The position numbers and the translations under genes were made by a program. A stretch of 64,000 bases of DNA, taken from assembly GCA_964631205.1 (NCBI GenBank), contig CAZVWU010000001.1, positions 1-64,000 of the forward strand, written 5' to 3'. Position 1 is the stretch's first letter, and each line of letters opens with the position of its first letter. The notes under the pieces are model-generated. The model was not told the DNA's origin. It made no database searches and saw only the letters and a program-made list of their open reading frames with translations. This stretch comes from CAYYYJ01 sp964631205 (GTDB lineage Archaea; Aenigmatarchaeota; Aenigmatarchaeia; QMZP01; JACQNV01). Positions 31,980 through 41,138 of the stretch are shown here, in pieces.

Positions 31980-33131
31980 ATGGAGCAGATATTGGCTTTC
32001 ATCCTGGGCAAAAATCCTGAGCTTTCAACAGCTGAAATTTTATCCTACCTTTCTGCAAGAGGGATTGTATCCGAGGTTTTGGCCAAAGAAGAGCAGTTTT
32101 TTATTTTAAAAATATCAGACCAAAGTCTGGACATCAAAATAGAAGATCTTGGAGGCACAATAAAAATTTGCAGAATATTTCAAGTCTCAGAATCCATAAA
32201 GGTTGAAATAGAAAATATTTTCGATTTGAACAAGGGAAAAATAATTTTTGGTTTAAGTTTTTATAATATTAAAAACTGGCAAAGCCTTTATACAGAAATC
32301 GGCAAACAGCTCAAACAGAAGCTAAGAGAAAAAGGGATAAAATCAGGCTACTTCCACTTGCCTAAAGGCAGAAGCTATCTAAGCCATGTAGAGGTTATCA
32401 AGAAGAATTTAGTAGAAAATGGGGAGGTTGTATTCTGTTTCTCGGGGGGAAAATACTATATTGGAAAAACAATCCAAGTCCACAATCCCTTTGAATTCCA
32501 GAAGAGAGATATAGGCAGGCCTGAACAGAGAGCAATATTCTCAATCCCTCCAAGGCTGGCAAAAATAATGGTAAATTTATTAGGTATAAAGTCAGGGATT
32601 ATATTAGATCCATTCTGCGGTATCGGGACTATCCTGCAGGAAGCTGTTTTGATGGGGTTTGATGTAAGGGGGGTTGATATAGATAAAAATTGTGCAGTTT
32701 CAGCGAGAAAAAATCTTGATTGGTTGAAAAAAGAATATAGTTTAGAATTGAAAGAATTAGATAAGAAAATAATTTCAGGGGATTCCAGGAAACTCTCTAA
32801 ATATTTTGGTAAAGAACCAATAGACGGAATAGCCACAGAACCTTACCTCGGCCCACCTTTGAAAAAATATACAGAGAGGAAAAAAGCCGAAAAAATCCTT
32901 TCGGAGCTGGACGAATTGTATACAAAAGTTTTGTCTGAATGCCATAAAATCCTGAAGTCAAGTGGGAGGGTTTGCATAATTTCCCCAAGGATAAAATTAG
33001 GCAATTCCACAATAAGCCTGAATATGCCAGAAATCTGTAAAAAAACTAATTTCCAATTACTCCACACCTACACAGACTCCGAAGAAAGGCATCGCCTTAT
33101 CAGGGAGATAAATGTGCTGGAGAAGGTCTAA
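31980..33131 (+). CDS. trmG10: tRNA (guanine10-N2)-methyltransferase
   Basis: A 383-residue Trm-G10/Trm11-type enzyme. The N-terminal half is a THUMP-containing RNA-binding module; the C-terminal half is a Rossmann methyltransferase with LDPFCGIGTILQEA and GVDIDKN for SAM and the catalytic TEPYLGPPL in place of the usual D/N-PPY. It methylates G10 of tRNA. Length is normal. The ATG is 50 nt beyond the 5' end of divergent tRNA-Arg. Confidence 0.9.
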   Translation: MEQILAFILGKNPELSTAEILSYLSARGIVSEVLAKEEQFFILKISDQSLDIKIEDLGGTIKICRIFQVSESIKVEIENIFDLNKGKIIFGLSFYNIKNWQSLYTEIGKQLKQKLREKGIKSGYFHLPKGRSYLSHVEVIKKNLVENGEVVFCFSGGKYYIGKTIQVHNPFEFQKRDIGRPEQRAIFSIPPRLAKIMVNLLGIKSGIILDPFCGIGTILQEAVLMGFDVRGVDIDKNCAVSARKNLDWLKKEYSLELKELDKKIISGDSRKLSKYFGKEPIDGIATEPYLGPPLKKYTERKKAEKILSELDELYTKVLSECHKILKSSGRVCIISPRIKLGNSTISLNMPEICKKTNFQLLHTYTDSEERHRLIREINVLEKV

Positions 33132-34549
33132 TCTAAAGCTCTAACCAACTTCTCCCTTATCTCTTTCGCATCCACCTGGCCTTTCGTCTCTTTCATTACC
33201 TGCCCAACCAAAAACTCGAGGGCCTTCTTTTCTCCGGATTGGTAATCATTTACTGGTTTCTGGTTATTTTCTATTATTTTTTTAATTATATTTTCCAGAT
33301 CAAGCTTTGTTTTCAGTAAATTGTATTTCTCCACAATCTCTTTTGCATCCCTTTTCTCCTCCACCATTTTCCTTATAGCGATCTCTGCATTCCTGTCTGT
33401 TATTTTTCCCTCTTCAAAAAGTTTCAATAAATTTATTATCCAGTCTTTTTCAAGGCCGGTCTGCTTAAACCTGAGGTTATTCCAGTTCAGCGTCTTCTTT
33501 AAATCGCCTGCAATAAAGCTTCCTGCAATTTTTGGGTCTATTTTTTTTGAGGCCTCCTCAAACAGTTCAGCAATATCGATTTCAGAAACAAGCGACTCTG
33601 CGACAGCTTCAGCCAATTTGTAATCTTTCATGAATCTCTTGTATTTCTGGTCAGGCAATTCAGGCAATTCCTTCTTCAGCGTCACTGCAAGCTGCTTCTG
33701 TACAGTAAATTTAGGCAGGTCAGGCTCCATTATATAACCGTATTCAGCCTCGGCTTCCTTTCCCCTCATTTCTTGGGTTGTCCCCAAATCAGGGTTCCAG
33801 CCCCTAGTCTGCATTTTAACCTGAACACCTCTTGTGAGCAAGCTGGCCTGCCTAATCATCTCATATTTCAAGGCATCCTCAACCTCTTTCTGGCCTGTAA
33901 TATTTTTTATCTCAACCCTGTTGCCTGTTATCCCTTCACCATGCATCGAAATATTTGCATCGCTTTTCATCACGGCCTGTGAAGTTGTGTCATAGATTCC
34001 AATATACTCCAGAATTGTTGTCAGCTTCTGCAAATACAGCCTCGCCTCCTGTGGGCTTTCAAATTCAGGCTCTGTTACTATTTCAATAAGAGGTATACCT
34101 GCCCTGTTGTAATCAACCAGAACATATTTCCCCCCAAGCCCGCCGACATGAACTATCTTTGCAGGGTCCTCTTCTATATGTATCCTTCTTATTGTAATTT
34201 TCTTTTTCTTCCCATTCACATCTATTTCCAAAAACCCTCCAGAAGCAAGCGGGATTTCATATTGGGTTATTTGGTAATTCTTCGGCATGTCAGGATAAAA
34301 ATAAGTTTTCCTTGAAAAATACATCTCATCCGCAATTCTGCAGTTCAGTGCAACGCCTACCTTTGTGGCCAGCTCGACAACTTTTTTGTTTAAGGCAGGC
34401 TTTGAGCCAGGCATCCCAAGGCATATCGGGCATGTAAGGCTGTTCGGCTCCGGCTCCTCTTTCAGATTCACCGGATTCCTGCAGCCGCAAAAAATCTTTG
34501 TAAGGCTGTTCAATTGGACATGGGTCTCAAGGCCTATCTTGACCTTCAT
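33128..34549 (-). CDS. gatB: Aspartyl/glutamyl-tRNA amidotransferase subunit B
   Basis: A 473-residue GatB kinase/transferase subunit. IGLETHVQLNS opens it; a zinc site (CGC...CPICLG), the active-site segment MYFSRKTYFYPDMPKNYQIT, IHIEEDPAKIVH and DYNRAGIPLIEIVTEP follow; a helical tail (GatB/YqeY domain) ends it. GatB normally works with GatA and GatC, neither of which is in the window. It lacks the inserted domain that makes GatE longer. It ends by overlapping trmG10 by 4 nt. Confidence 0.94.
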   Translation of the reverse strand: MKVKIGLETHVQLNSLTKIFCGCRNPVNLKEEPEPNSLTCPICLGMPGSKPALNKKVVELATKVGVALNCRIADEMYFSRKTYFYPDMPKNYQITQYEIPLASGGFLEIDVNGKKKKITIRRIHIEEDPAKIVHVGGLGGKYVLVDYNRAGIPLIEIVTEPEFESPQEARLYLQKLTTILEYIGIYDTTSQAVMKSDANISMHGEGITGNRVEIKNITGQKEVEDALKYEMIRQASLLTRGVQVKMQTRGWNPDLGTTQEMRGKEAEAEYGYIMEPDLPKFTVQKQLAVTLKKELPELPDQKYKRFMKDYKLAEAVAESLVSEIDIAELFEEASKKIDPKIAGSFIAGDLKKTLNWNNLRFKQTGLEKDWIINLLKLFEEGKITDRNAEIAIRKMVEEKRDAKEIVEKYNLLKTKLDLENIIKKIIENNQKPVNDYQSGEKKALEFLVGQVMKETKGQVDAKEIREKLVRALD

Positions 34550-34580
34550 ATCAAGAAGTAGAATGTTTAGAAATATATAA

Positions 34581-34733
34581 CTATTTCAGATACTTTACCA
34601 TAATGATCTCATCAGCATACACTCCTTTTATTTTCCTGCCTTTCTTGATCCTCCCAATTTCTTTAAATCCTGATTTTGTGTAGAGTTTTTGGGCCCTTTT
34701 GTTGTTGCTGAAAACGCTTAGTTTTATGATCTC
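34581..34733 (-). pseudogene. C-terminal remnant of a GNAT acetyltransferase
   Basis: The minus strand encodes IKLSVFSNNKRAQKLYTKSGF followed by KEIGRIKKG and DEIIMVKYLK with a stop at 34581. This is the last third of a GNAT N-acetyltransferase (NxxAxxLYxKxGF is the acetyl-CoA-binding end). Upstream the frame is closed and the DNA becomes the membrane glycosyltransferase gene, which reads into the remnant in another frame. It looks like a deletion or insertion joint near 34735. Confidence 0.65.
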
Positions 34734-35841
34734 TATTATTAATTAAGATCCTATTGGTCGGTTTCTGCTTTCTTATTCTATAAATAATATAGAATAGCAT
34801 TAAGTGCCTAATTATTACAAAGAAAAAGGTCAGGTAAAGAAGCTCTATGATCTCTTTATGGGCAAACCACCAGAATAGGACGAAGAAAAAGACAAGCATA
34901 TTGGAGGCTTCTAGCGAATAGAAAACCCTCTTCCTGAAATCCAATATAACAAAGAAGACGAGGGTCCACAAAAGGAACTGCGGGGAGAAAACCTTATTGA
35001 AAAAAAGAAAAAGCATGATCGAGAGGGAGCAGAGTTCAAAAAAATCGCTATTTCTCCTCAAGACAACTAAAAACATATAGAAAGCTCCAAACATGCCCAA
35101 AGAAATTATATTAATCATCGATGAGCTTAGAGAAGGAATAAAAAATTGGATAACACCAAAAATAGAGTCGTAGTTTGCTGATCTTGTACTATGAAAATTA
35201 TAGGTAAACAGCCACCCATTGAAATCGGCAAATATGAAATAGCTGTTCACAAGCAAAAAAGTTAATGCAAAAATAGCGAGGACCTTAAATCTATCTTCCT
35301 TTTTGGTTTTCATCAGGAGAGGGATCAAAAATACTACAGGAAATATTTTGGAGCTTAAACCTAAAGACAAGGCTATAGAAGATTGTACAGGCTTATTTTT
35401 GATGAAAAAATAAAAAGACATCGAAACAAACATCGTGGCAATTATATCCCAGTTATAAATTACAAAGAAAAGGAATGTCGGGGTTAAAATCCAAAAATAT
35501 AGCATTTTTTTCTTGTCAATTTTTAAGGCATCCACTATTTTATATAAAAATATTGATGTTATTACAGCAAAAAGTGTGAGGAAAATCGAGCTCACAATAT
35601 AATAATAGTTAGGCCCTGAAAATCCCATCACGTGTATAAATATCCCGGTTATTACAGGATATTCTATTTCCTTTTCGATGTATGGCAATCTAGAGTCTAT
35701 GGCTTTTTGCTGAAAGACAGCCACATCGCTGTAGCCTATATAAGGAGGTATCAGACTGTTAAAGCCAGGATAGCTTACCAAAGAAGATAAAGTCGAGACT
35801 ACAGAAGCTAGGATTATAAAATAAAGTAATTTATTTTCCAT
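34663..35841 (-). CDS. Polytopic membrane glycosyltransferase-like protein (GT87-like)
   Basis: About 392 residues, with nine or more hydrophobic helices. YNWDIIATMFVSMSF, SLGLSSKIFPVVFLIPLL and NKVFSPQFLLW are the kind of motifs seen in GT-C enzymes of the GT87/DUF2029 group, which use polyprenyl-phosphate sugars. The last about 30 residues (after RKQKPTNRI) are translated out of frame from a GNAT remnant, so the true C-terminus was probably lost. Start at ATG 35841. Divergent from the PMT gene. Confidence 0.7.
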   Translation of the reverse strand: MENKLLYFIILASVVSTLSSLVSYPGFNSLIPPYIGYSDVAVFQQKAIDSRLPYIEKEIEYPVITGIFIHVMGFSGPNYYYIVSSIFLTLFAVITSIFLYKIVDALKIDKKKMLYFWILTPTFLFFVIYNWDIIATMFVSMSFYFFIKNKPVQSSIALSLGLSSKIFPVVFLIPLLMKTKKEDRFKVLAIFALTFLLVNSYFIFADFNGWLFTYNFHSTRSANYDSIFGVIQFFIPSLSSSMINIISLGMFGAFYMFLVVLRRNSDFFELCSLSIMLFLFFNKVFSPQFLLWTLVFFVILDFRKRVFYSLEASNMLVFFFVLFWWFAHKEIIELLYLTFFFVIIRHLMLFYIIYRIRKQKPTNRILINNRDHKTKRFQQQQKGPKTLHKIRI

Positions 35842-35906
35842 ATTACAGATTTTGCAGACTATTTGTATGAATATTATATATATTCTCTTTGCAACCAATA
35901 AATAAC

Positions 35907-37304
35907 ATGATAGAAAAAATACTGTGGAAAAATGCTATATTAATTCTTCTCATCCTCTCTTTTTTCCTGCATTTCTGGGGACTGGAAAACCCGAACGAAG
36001 TTGTTTTTGATGAGGTCCATTTCGGAAAGTTTGCGAGCAGTTACATGAATAAGAGCTACCACTTTGATGTGCATCCGCCACTTGGCAAAATGATCATTGC
36101 TGCGGGGGGAGCACTCACTGGATTTAAACCAGGATTCAATTTCGAAACTATAGGGCTTAAGTACCCAAATCCCGCTTATTATGGACTAAGATTTTTCCCG
36201 GCTCTTGCAGGCGCACTCATACCCCTCTTAGTTTATCTGATATTAAGAAATCTCGGCGTCTCAAAAAAAATAGGCATACTCGGGATGTTGATCGTAATCT
36301 TCGAGAACTCTTTACTAACAGTATCGAGGTTTATTCTCATAGACATCTTCCTTATTTTTTTCGGCCTGGCAGGATTGCTCTTTTATCTGATAAGCAGGAA
36401 GCAGAAAGATGGAAAGGGAAAGATTCTTGCGCTTTTGGTTTCTGGCCTTTTTCTAGGGGCCGCTTTCAGCATAAAATGGACAGGCTTAGTTTTCTGGTTT
36501 CTAGTGCTTTTAATGTCCTCGACTAATTTAATAAGGCATTTAATCAAAAAGCATCCAGAAAAAATCAAACCAATTATAATCTTCTCGGTATCAATAATTC
36601 TAGTGCCTTTGATTTTCTACACTTCTGTCTTCGCGCTCCATTTTCACCTCCTTCCGTATTCTGGGCCTGGAGACCCTTTCATGACACCTCTATTCCAATC
36701 AACGCTTATAAACAATCCAAATTATAATCCAGATAACACAGTAGGCTTTTTCGAAAAATTTGCAGAGCTTAACCGTGTCATGCTCTCTGCAAATGCAGGC
36801 ATAACAGTCACCCATCCCTATTCAATAAGCTGGTACTCCATGCCAATTATGTACCGCTCCTTGTATTATTGGACGAAAACAGAAAATGGACTGCTGGTTT
36901 CTAGAATATATCTTTTAGGCAACCCATTTGTCTGGTGGAGCGTTCTAGTCTCAATAATATTATTTTGTTGCATGCTCGGACACTATGCAATTAAAAGAAA
37001 GTGGAGAAAGTTAAATGAAAAAGAGCTTCCAATCTTTTTATTAATTGCATATCTCCTAAATGTATTTACATTTGCATTCATCTCGCGTGTACTATTCATC
37101 CACTACTACTTCCCATCTCTTGTCCTAGGAATAATTTTATTTTGCCTAACAACACAAAAACTTTTCGAAAGAAACCAAAAGCTTTTCTGGGGCTTCATAA
37201 TTTTGATAATCGCCTCATTTATCTTTTTCAGCCCGCTGACTTATGGTATTCCACTTGATAATTTTTCTTATAACATAAGGAACTGGCTGCCTAGCTGGAT
37301 TTAA
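35907..37304 (+). CDS. Dolichyl-phosphate-mannose-protein mannosyltransferase (PMT-type)
   Basis: A 465-residue GT-C membrane enzyme of family GT39. The catalytic first loop has VVFDEVHFGKF (Asp-Glu pair) followed by FDVHPPLGKM, both diagnostic; about eleven membrane helices and a YSISWYSMPI loop follow. It transfers mannose from a lipid-phosphate donor to Ser/Thr on exported proteins. The GT2 enzyme at 11635 could supply the donor (inference). I start at ATG 35907 because upstream in-frame codons are unsupported. Confidence 0.9.
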   Translation: MIEKILWKNAILILLILSFFLHFWGLENPNEVVFDEVHFGKFASSYMNKSYHFDVHPPLGKMIIAAGGALTGFKPGFNFETIGLKYPNPAYYGLRFFPALAGALIPLLVYLILRNLGVSKKIGILGMLIVIFENSLLTVSRFILIDIFLIFFGLAGLLFYLISRKQKDGKGKILALLVSGLFLGAAFSIKWTGLVFWFLVLLMSSTNLIRHLIKKHPEKIKPIIIFSVSIILVPLIFYTSVFALHFHLLPYSGPGDPFMTPLFQSTLINNPNYNPDNTVGFFEKFAELNRVMLSANAGITVTHPYSISWYSMPIMYRSLYYWTKTENGLLVSRIYLLGNPFVWWSVLVSIILFCCMLGHYAIKRKWRKLNEKELPIFLLIAYLLNVFTFAFISRVLFIHYYFPSLVLGIILFCLTTQKLFERNQKLFWGFIILIIASFIFFSPLTYGIPLDNFSYNIRNWLPSWI

Positions 37305-37696
37305 ACAATTATTTTTATATCTTGTGATTTTGTAGGTATGATTTCTAACGAACCCCTGTAAACTTCCACTATCCCAACAACATCAATCTTTATGCCTTCC
37401 TGGATTTTATCGAGTTCAAAGCCTTTCAATTTAAGCTCTTCGAGAAGGCTGTTCCATAATACAACCTTAACCTGCGTTGTGTTATCCTGCATTGTTAGGA
37501 TTAAACCATTTTCTAATTTTTGTATTTTTGAAATATTGCCTGTCACATCAACATATTTTCCTGCCATTCCTGGCTTAAGACTGGCTATAGGCAAAGCCTC
37601 TGATTGCATGTTTTGGGAAACTATGTAAAGGGAAGCAAGCCCGATAAAAATGCCTGCAATAGAAATTCTGACCAAATTTTTCTCACTTAAAATCAT
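37301..37696 (-). CDS. Membrane-anchored OB-fold protein
   Basis: A 131-residue protein: one N-terminal hydrophobic helix (about residues 9-26), then an OB fold with PGMAGKYVDVTGNISKIQ, LTMQDNTTQVKVVLWN and VDVVGIVEVYRGSLEI. The domain resembles the nucleic-acid-binding OB (tRNA_anti/RPA-like) type but is predicted to lie outside the cell. Its role is unknown. It overlaps the PMT stop by 4 nt (convergent) and follows thpR, with a palindromic repeat in the gap. Confidence 0.65.
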   Translation of the reverse strand: MILSEKNLVRISIAGIFIGLASLYIVSQNMQSEALPIASLKPGMAGKYVDVTGNISKIQKLENGLILTMQDNTTQVKVVLWNSLLEELKLKGFELDKIQEGIKIDVVGIVEVYRGSLEIIPTKSQDIKIIV

Positions 37697-37719
37697 ATCA
37701 GCCTCATATCAGCCCCTCA

Positions 37720-37764
37720 GCTGGACATGGGTCTCTTGCCATCCAGATTTGTGTCATCCCTTAA
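37720..37764 (-). repeat. Family 1 palindrome at the thpR stop
   Basis: Arms 37724-37734 and 37745-37755 pair over 11 positions; on the plus strand four of these are G-U, on the minus strand they become A-C mismatches. Edges CAGCTGGACA and TGTCATCCCTT. The left-hand edge contains the thpR stop codon (37754-37756). Confidence 0.6.
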
Positions 37765-38314
37765 GGCTAAAACTTTCGATTTCTGTATAAATGGGCCCCT
37801 TCCCTGTTAGGGTACTTTTGAAAAGTTTTATCTCGCTGACCCCCATCTCCCCGATAACGGATTTTTCAATGGATTTTATTTTTTCCAGGATTCTTCCCTT
37901 TTCTTTCACAAATCCAGCCCTTGCAATTGTAAGGTGCGGGTGCTGATCATAATCTTCTTCCCTTACATCCCTCAACAAATTATTCAGCTCCTTTTCCATC
38001 TCAATTATAACTTCCCTCCCTTTCCCAACATCCAGAAAAATCACCCGAATAAATTTCGGCGGATTGAAAAAAGATAATTCTTCAAGTGAAAGTGTAAACT
38101 GTTTAAACTTCCCTGACACCAATTTTATCCTTTCTGCTATTTCTTTAACAGTGTTATCTGGAACTTCGCCCAAGAACTTCAGAGTCAGATGCAAATTTTC
38201 AGGCTCAACAAGCTTTATTTCTTTTCTGTTAGAGAATTCCTCAAAATTTTTCTGCATACAGGCTATTTTTTCTTTTAAGCCTTCAGAAAGTTCTATTGCG
38301 ACAAACAACCTCAT
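37754..38314 (-). CDS. thpR: RNA 2',3'-cyclic phosphodiesterase
   Basis: A 186-residue 2H phosphoesterase (formerly 2'-5' RNA ligase). Two HxT motifs, HLTLKF near residue 42 and HPHLTIAR near residue 125, form the active site. It opens 2',3'-cyclic phosphates on RNA ends, such as those left by splicing endonuclease, which fits the wealth of tRNA introns here. Length is typical. RtcA, which makes cyclic phosphates, is encoded at 61253. Confidence 0.92.
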   Translation of the reverse strand: MRLFVAIELSEGLKEKIACMQKNFEEFSNRKEIKLVEPENLHLTLKFLGEVPDNTVKEIAERIKLVSGKFKQFTLSLEELSFFNPPKFIRVIFLDVGKGREVIIEMEKELNNLLRDVREEDYDQHPHLTIARAGFVKEKGRILEKIKSIEKSVIGEMGVSEIKLFKSTLTGKGPIYTEIESFSLKG

Positions 38315-38329
38315 ACCTGATATTTTTTT

Positions 38330-38406
38330 CTTTGGGTTATAAGGTTTTTCCTTGTAAATGTTTTCTTTTGGTTATACCTTCTTTTGTAAAAAAAAGGTAT
38401 ACCTTC
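38330..38406 (+). repeat. Family 2 repeat, tandem pair
   Basis: CTTTGGGTTATAAGG (near 38332-38346) and CTTTTGGTTATACC (near 38366-38379), followed by a T/A-rich inverted repeat ending AAGGTATACC. It mirrors the pair at 9119-9200 in the opposite order. It fills the divergent gap between thpR and the ExeA-like gene. Confidence 0.55.
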
Positions 38407-38425
38407 ACGCAACTTCACACCATCA

Positions 38426-38440
38426 AGATATATAAATCAC
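38426..38440 (+). promoter_or_regulatory. TATA box of the ExeA-like ATPase gene
   Basis: GATATATAAATC at about 38427-38438. Transcription would start near 38463, giving a leader of about 35 nt with GGAG 10 nt before the ATG at 38498. Confidence 0.5.
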
Positions 38441-38497
38441 CAGACTATATCTTAGTTTATCACAAATGAACAAATAAGCTTTGCTTGGAGCCAACCT

Positions 38498-39568
38498 ATG
38501 AACAACTATTTTGATATCAATGCTGCTTATTTGAGCAATTTTGGTTGGAGGACGAACCCATTCTCTTTTAGGATAATCCCAGAGCTTTTCACTGGCTACG
38601 CCAACGAGATAAGCACAATTCTAAATGGAGTTAACGACGGCTCCAGGTTCTGCCTTGTTACGGGTCCCACTGGAACAGGAAAAACAACACTAATGAAGCA
38701 TATAATACAAAAACTTGATCAAGACAAGACTTTGCTTTATATCCCAAAGCCGCCTGCTGACCCGAAAGATTTTGTTGAAATCTTTACTACAAACCTCAGG
38801 CTTAATTTTTTTGAAAAGAGCATAGCAAGAAGGGACATAAACCTGTACAGTATTGGCGATTTTGTAAACAGCAAAACAAAAGATTCAAAGGTCATATTAT
38901 TTGTAGATGAATGCCACGAAGCGCCTGCTCAGACATTTGAATGGCTGCGCTCCCTATCCGACCAGATAGACAATATGTCTGTTGTCTTGGCAGGGCTGCC
39001 GGCATTCCAAACCATGCTGACAGCAAGCCTTGATACTTTGCTGAAGAGGATTAACATAAAAGTCGATATGGGAAACCTGAGCAAGTCAGAAACCCTTAAC
39101 TTGATAAAAAAAAGGATAGAATTTGCAGGGGGGCAAGATATAAAGCCCTTTACTTTAGAGAGCGTGGAAGTTATCTACGACAAGACAGCAGGCTACCCAA
39201 GGGAAATTTTGAGACTATGTGAGGAAATAATGCAGAAAGCTGCGGCAAAGAATATCTCAATAGTCGATGCAGACTTCGTTGAGCTCGAACAGGGCTTTAA
39301 AGCAATGTCGGAATCTTCTGTGGATGACATGTCCCAAAGGCAAAAGAATATAATAGATATGCTCAGGATACACAAAACACTTACGCCCACGGAGATAGTG
39401 GAAAAAATAGAATGTAAAGAATATAAAACAAAGGACAACGCAATAAGATCAATCAATAATATCCTAAAAAGGCTCATGGATGAGGGCAAAATTTTAAGGA
39501 AGAAAAAAGACAAATCATTTGCATATGAGCTTTCTCCAAAATTGCAGTCCATGTTAATCAAGTCTTAA
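38498..39568 (+). CDS. ExeA/TniB-like AAA ATPase with C-terminal winged helix
   Basis: A 356-residue P-loop ATPase. NPFSFRI near the N-terminus, Walker A TGPTGTGKTTL (about residues 57-67) and Walker B VILFVDECHEAP (about 130) followed by LAGLPAF are typical of the ExeA/GspA and TniB group (COG3267). The final about 80 residues look like a winged helix (LTPTEIVEKIECKEY). In archaea such proteins are Orc1/Cdc6-like in style but not replication initiators by sequence. A PRC-barrel gene follows after 81 nt; joint function is unknown. Confidence 0.75.
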   Translation: MNNYFDINAAYLSNFGWRTNPFSFRIIPELFTGYANEISTILNGVNDGSRFCLVTGPTGTGKTTLMKHIIQKLDQDKTLLYIPKPPADPKDFVEIFTTNLRLNFFEKSIARRDINLYSIGDFVNSKTKDSKVILFVDECHEAPAQTFEWLRSLSDQIDNMSVVLAGLPAFQTMLTASLDTLLKRINIKVDMGNLSKSETLNLIKKRIEFAGGQDIKPFTLESVEVIYDKTAGYPREILRLCEEIMQKAAAKNISIVDADFVELEQGFKAMSESSVDDMSQRQKNIIDMLRIHKTLTPTEIVEKIECKEYKTKDNAIRSINNILKRLMDEGKILRKKKDKSFAYELSPKLQSMLIKS

Positions 39569-39649
39569 CCGATTCTGGAAAAGAAATGCTAGAAAGTTAG
39601 CTTTTTAAGTATATCTGATATTATATATACAGGAGAAGAATAAGGAGAT

Positions 39650-39910
39650 ATGGCGGAGAGATTAAGAAGCAGAGAATTAGTAGGCAAGGTGCTTATTTCT
39701 GACGAAAGTGGAAAGAAATTCGGGGTTGTGGGAGATCTGGATTATATAACAGAATCAGGTGAGCTGATAAACCTTGTCTTGGTACAGCCAACAAAGCATG
39801 CTACAGAACTAAGTCTGCAGCAGGATGATAAAGGAAGGATTCTAGTCCCCTTTTCAGCAGTAAAGTCAGTAGGGGATTTTGTAATCATTTCTGAGAAAGA
39901 GGTTCACTAG
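39650..39910 (+). CDS. PRC-barrel domain protein
   Basis: An 86-residue single PRC barrel: LRSRELVGKVLISDESGKKFG, then the loop GDLDYITESGEL and the ending VPFSAVKSVGDFVII. It resembles the PRC protein at 23406. Archaeal PRC proteins can act as SepF/CdpB-type division scaffolds, but none of those partners are in the window. TATTATATATAC lies about 25 nt upstream of an AAGGAGAT-ATG start. Confidence 0.78.
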   Translation: MAERLRSRELVGKVLISDESGKKFGVVGDLDYITESGELINLVLVQPTKHATELSLQQDDKGRILVPFSAVKSVGDFVIISEKEVH

Positions 39911-40010
39911 CACAAAATCAGTCTTTAATTGGTTATATAACGTTTTAGCTTTCTCTTTTCATTAAATAGATTCCATGGTTTAATTACATGACCAGAACTC
40001 CAAAAACAGC

Positions 40011-41033
40011 CTACTCCTCTGCTTCGTCCTCTTCTATAGAAACTGCAATCTTTTTCTTCCCGTCGGTTTTTTCCATGGTCTTCAGGAACTCCTCATCATC
40101 CCTTATCCCTTCCAAGCCGACCCTGAAAACAGCCTCGCCTTCCGGAAGGCATGGGGAGTCTATCATCCTTGCTATCCTTTTGTCGCCTTTGCTTTTCCTC
40201 AGGTAAATCCTATAAGTTGACTGGTGGCCTAGCACATGCCCGCCTATTGGGACTGTGGGGTCTCCAAACATTATGTCAGGCCTTGACATGACCTGGTTTG
40301 TCACATATACGGCCAGATTATACACATCCGCAAGCCTTTGGATCTTGTGCAGATGCCTGTTTAATGTCTGCTGCCTGTCAGCCAGCTGGCCCCTTCCAGT
40401 GTAGTCTGACCTAAAATTTGCTGTAAGGGAATCGATAATAAGGAGCTTGACATTTTGGGCTTTTATCAGCTCCTCTGCCTTTTCTGCAAGCAGGATCTGG
40501 TGGTCTGAGTTGTATGCCCTTGCCACAAGGATATTTTCAAGGGTCTTCTTTGAGTCCAACCCCATATCAGCTGCCATGTCCTGTATCCTCTCTGGCCTGA
40601 AGGTCTGCTCAGTGTCTATAAACACAGCCTTTCCCTCCAAGCCGCCTTGCTGCTTTGGAAGCTGGACAATTACAGCAAGCTGGTGCGCAAGCTGGGATTT
40701 CCCTGAACCAAATGCCCCATAAGCCTCTGTTATTGCCTGCGTCTCTACGCCTCCTCCGAGCAAATTATCGAGGCACTTCGAGCCTGTGGAAATTTTTCCA
40801 ATAGACTCCCTTCTTTTCAGGACTTCTGTCGCCACTTCAAAGCCCATCTTCAGCTTTCCCCTCGCCGCATTGATTATTTTGTTCGCCGTCTCCTCCCCTA
40901 AACCGCACTTATCGTTAAGCTCGGCGGCAGAGGCTGCAGCCAAAGCCAGCATATCAGTATAACCAGCAGCACTAAGCTTCTCGGCAATCTTTTCGCCAAC
41001 GCCCGGCAGATTTTCAATTTCTTCAGAAGACAT
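40011..41033 (-). CDS. radA: DNA repair and recombination protein RadA
   Basis: A 340-residue archaeal recombinase. An N-terminal helix-hairpin-helix domain (IENLPGVGEKIAEKL), polymerisation and ATPase core with Walker A GAFGSGKSQ and Walker B LLIIDSLTANFRSDY, and DNA-binding loops (NQVMSRPD and GGHVLGHQSTYRIYLRK) follow. It forms filaments on single-stranded DNA for strand exchange. The tail is acidic. Start at ATG 41033. It is a single-copy-type gene without recognised operon partners. Confidence 0.97.
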   Translation of the reverse strand: MSSEEIENLPGVGEKIAEKLSAAGYTDMLALAAASAAELNDKCGLGEETANKIINAARGKLKMGFEVATEVLKRRESIGKISTGSKCLDNLLGGGVETQAITEAYGAFGSGKSQLAHQLAVIVQLPKQQGGLEGKAVFIDTEQTFRPERIQDMAADMGLDSKKTLENILVARAYNSDHQILLAEKAEELIKAQNVKLLIIDSLTANFRSDYTGRGQLADRQQTLNRHLHKIQRLADVYNLAVYVTNQVMSRPDIMFGDPTVPIGGHVLGHQSTYRIYLRKSKGDKRIARMIDSPCLPEGEAVFRVGLEGIRDDEEFLKTMEKTDGKKKIAVSIEEDEAEE

Positions 41034-41138
41034 AAGCAGCAAAAATAATTCTATTTCTTATTTAGTAATAAGCTTTAAATAGAAAACCAGGGAGTAGAAT
41101 TCCGCTATCCCGTTAGAAGTAGATTAAAGAAATAGCTT

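Noticed and set aside
34510..34530. TGGACATGGGTCTC in gatB matches the palindrome edge at 37722
   Set aside because: Here it encodes part of the conserved GLETHVQL motif and has no complementary arm, so the 14-nt match is probably chance.
41042..41138. Spacer between radA and the next gene checked for a tRNA or small RNA
   Set aside because: No cloverleaf, palindrome or coding frame found; only A/T-rich promoter-like sequence.
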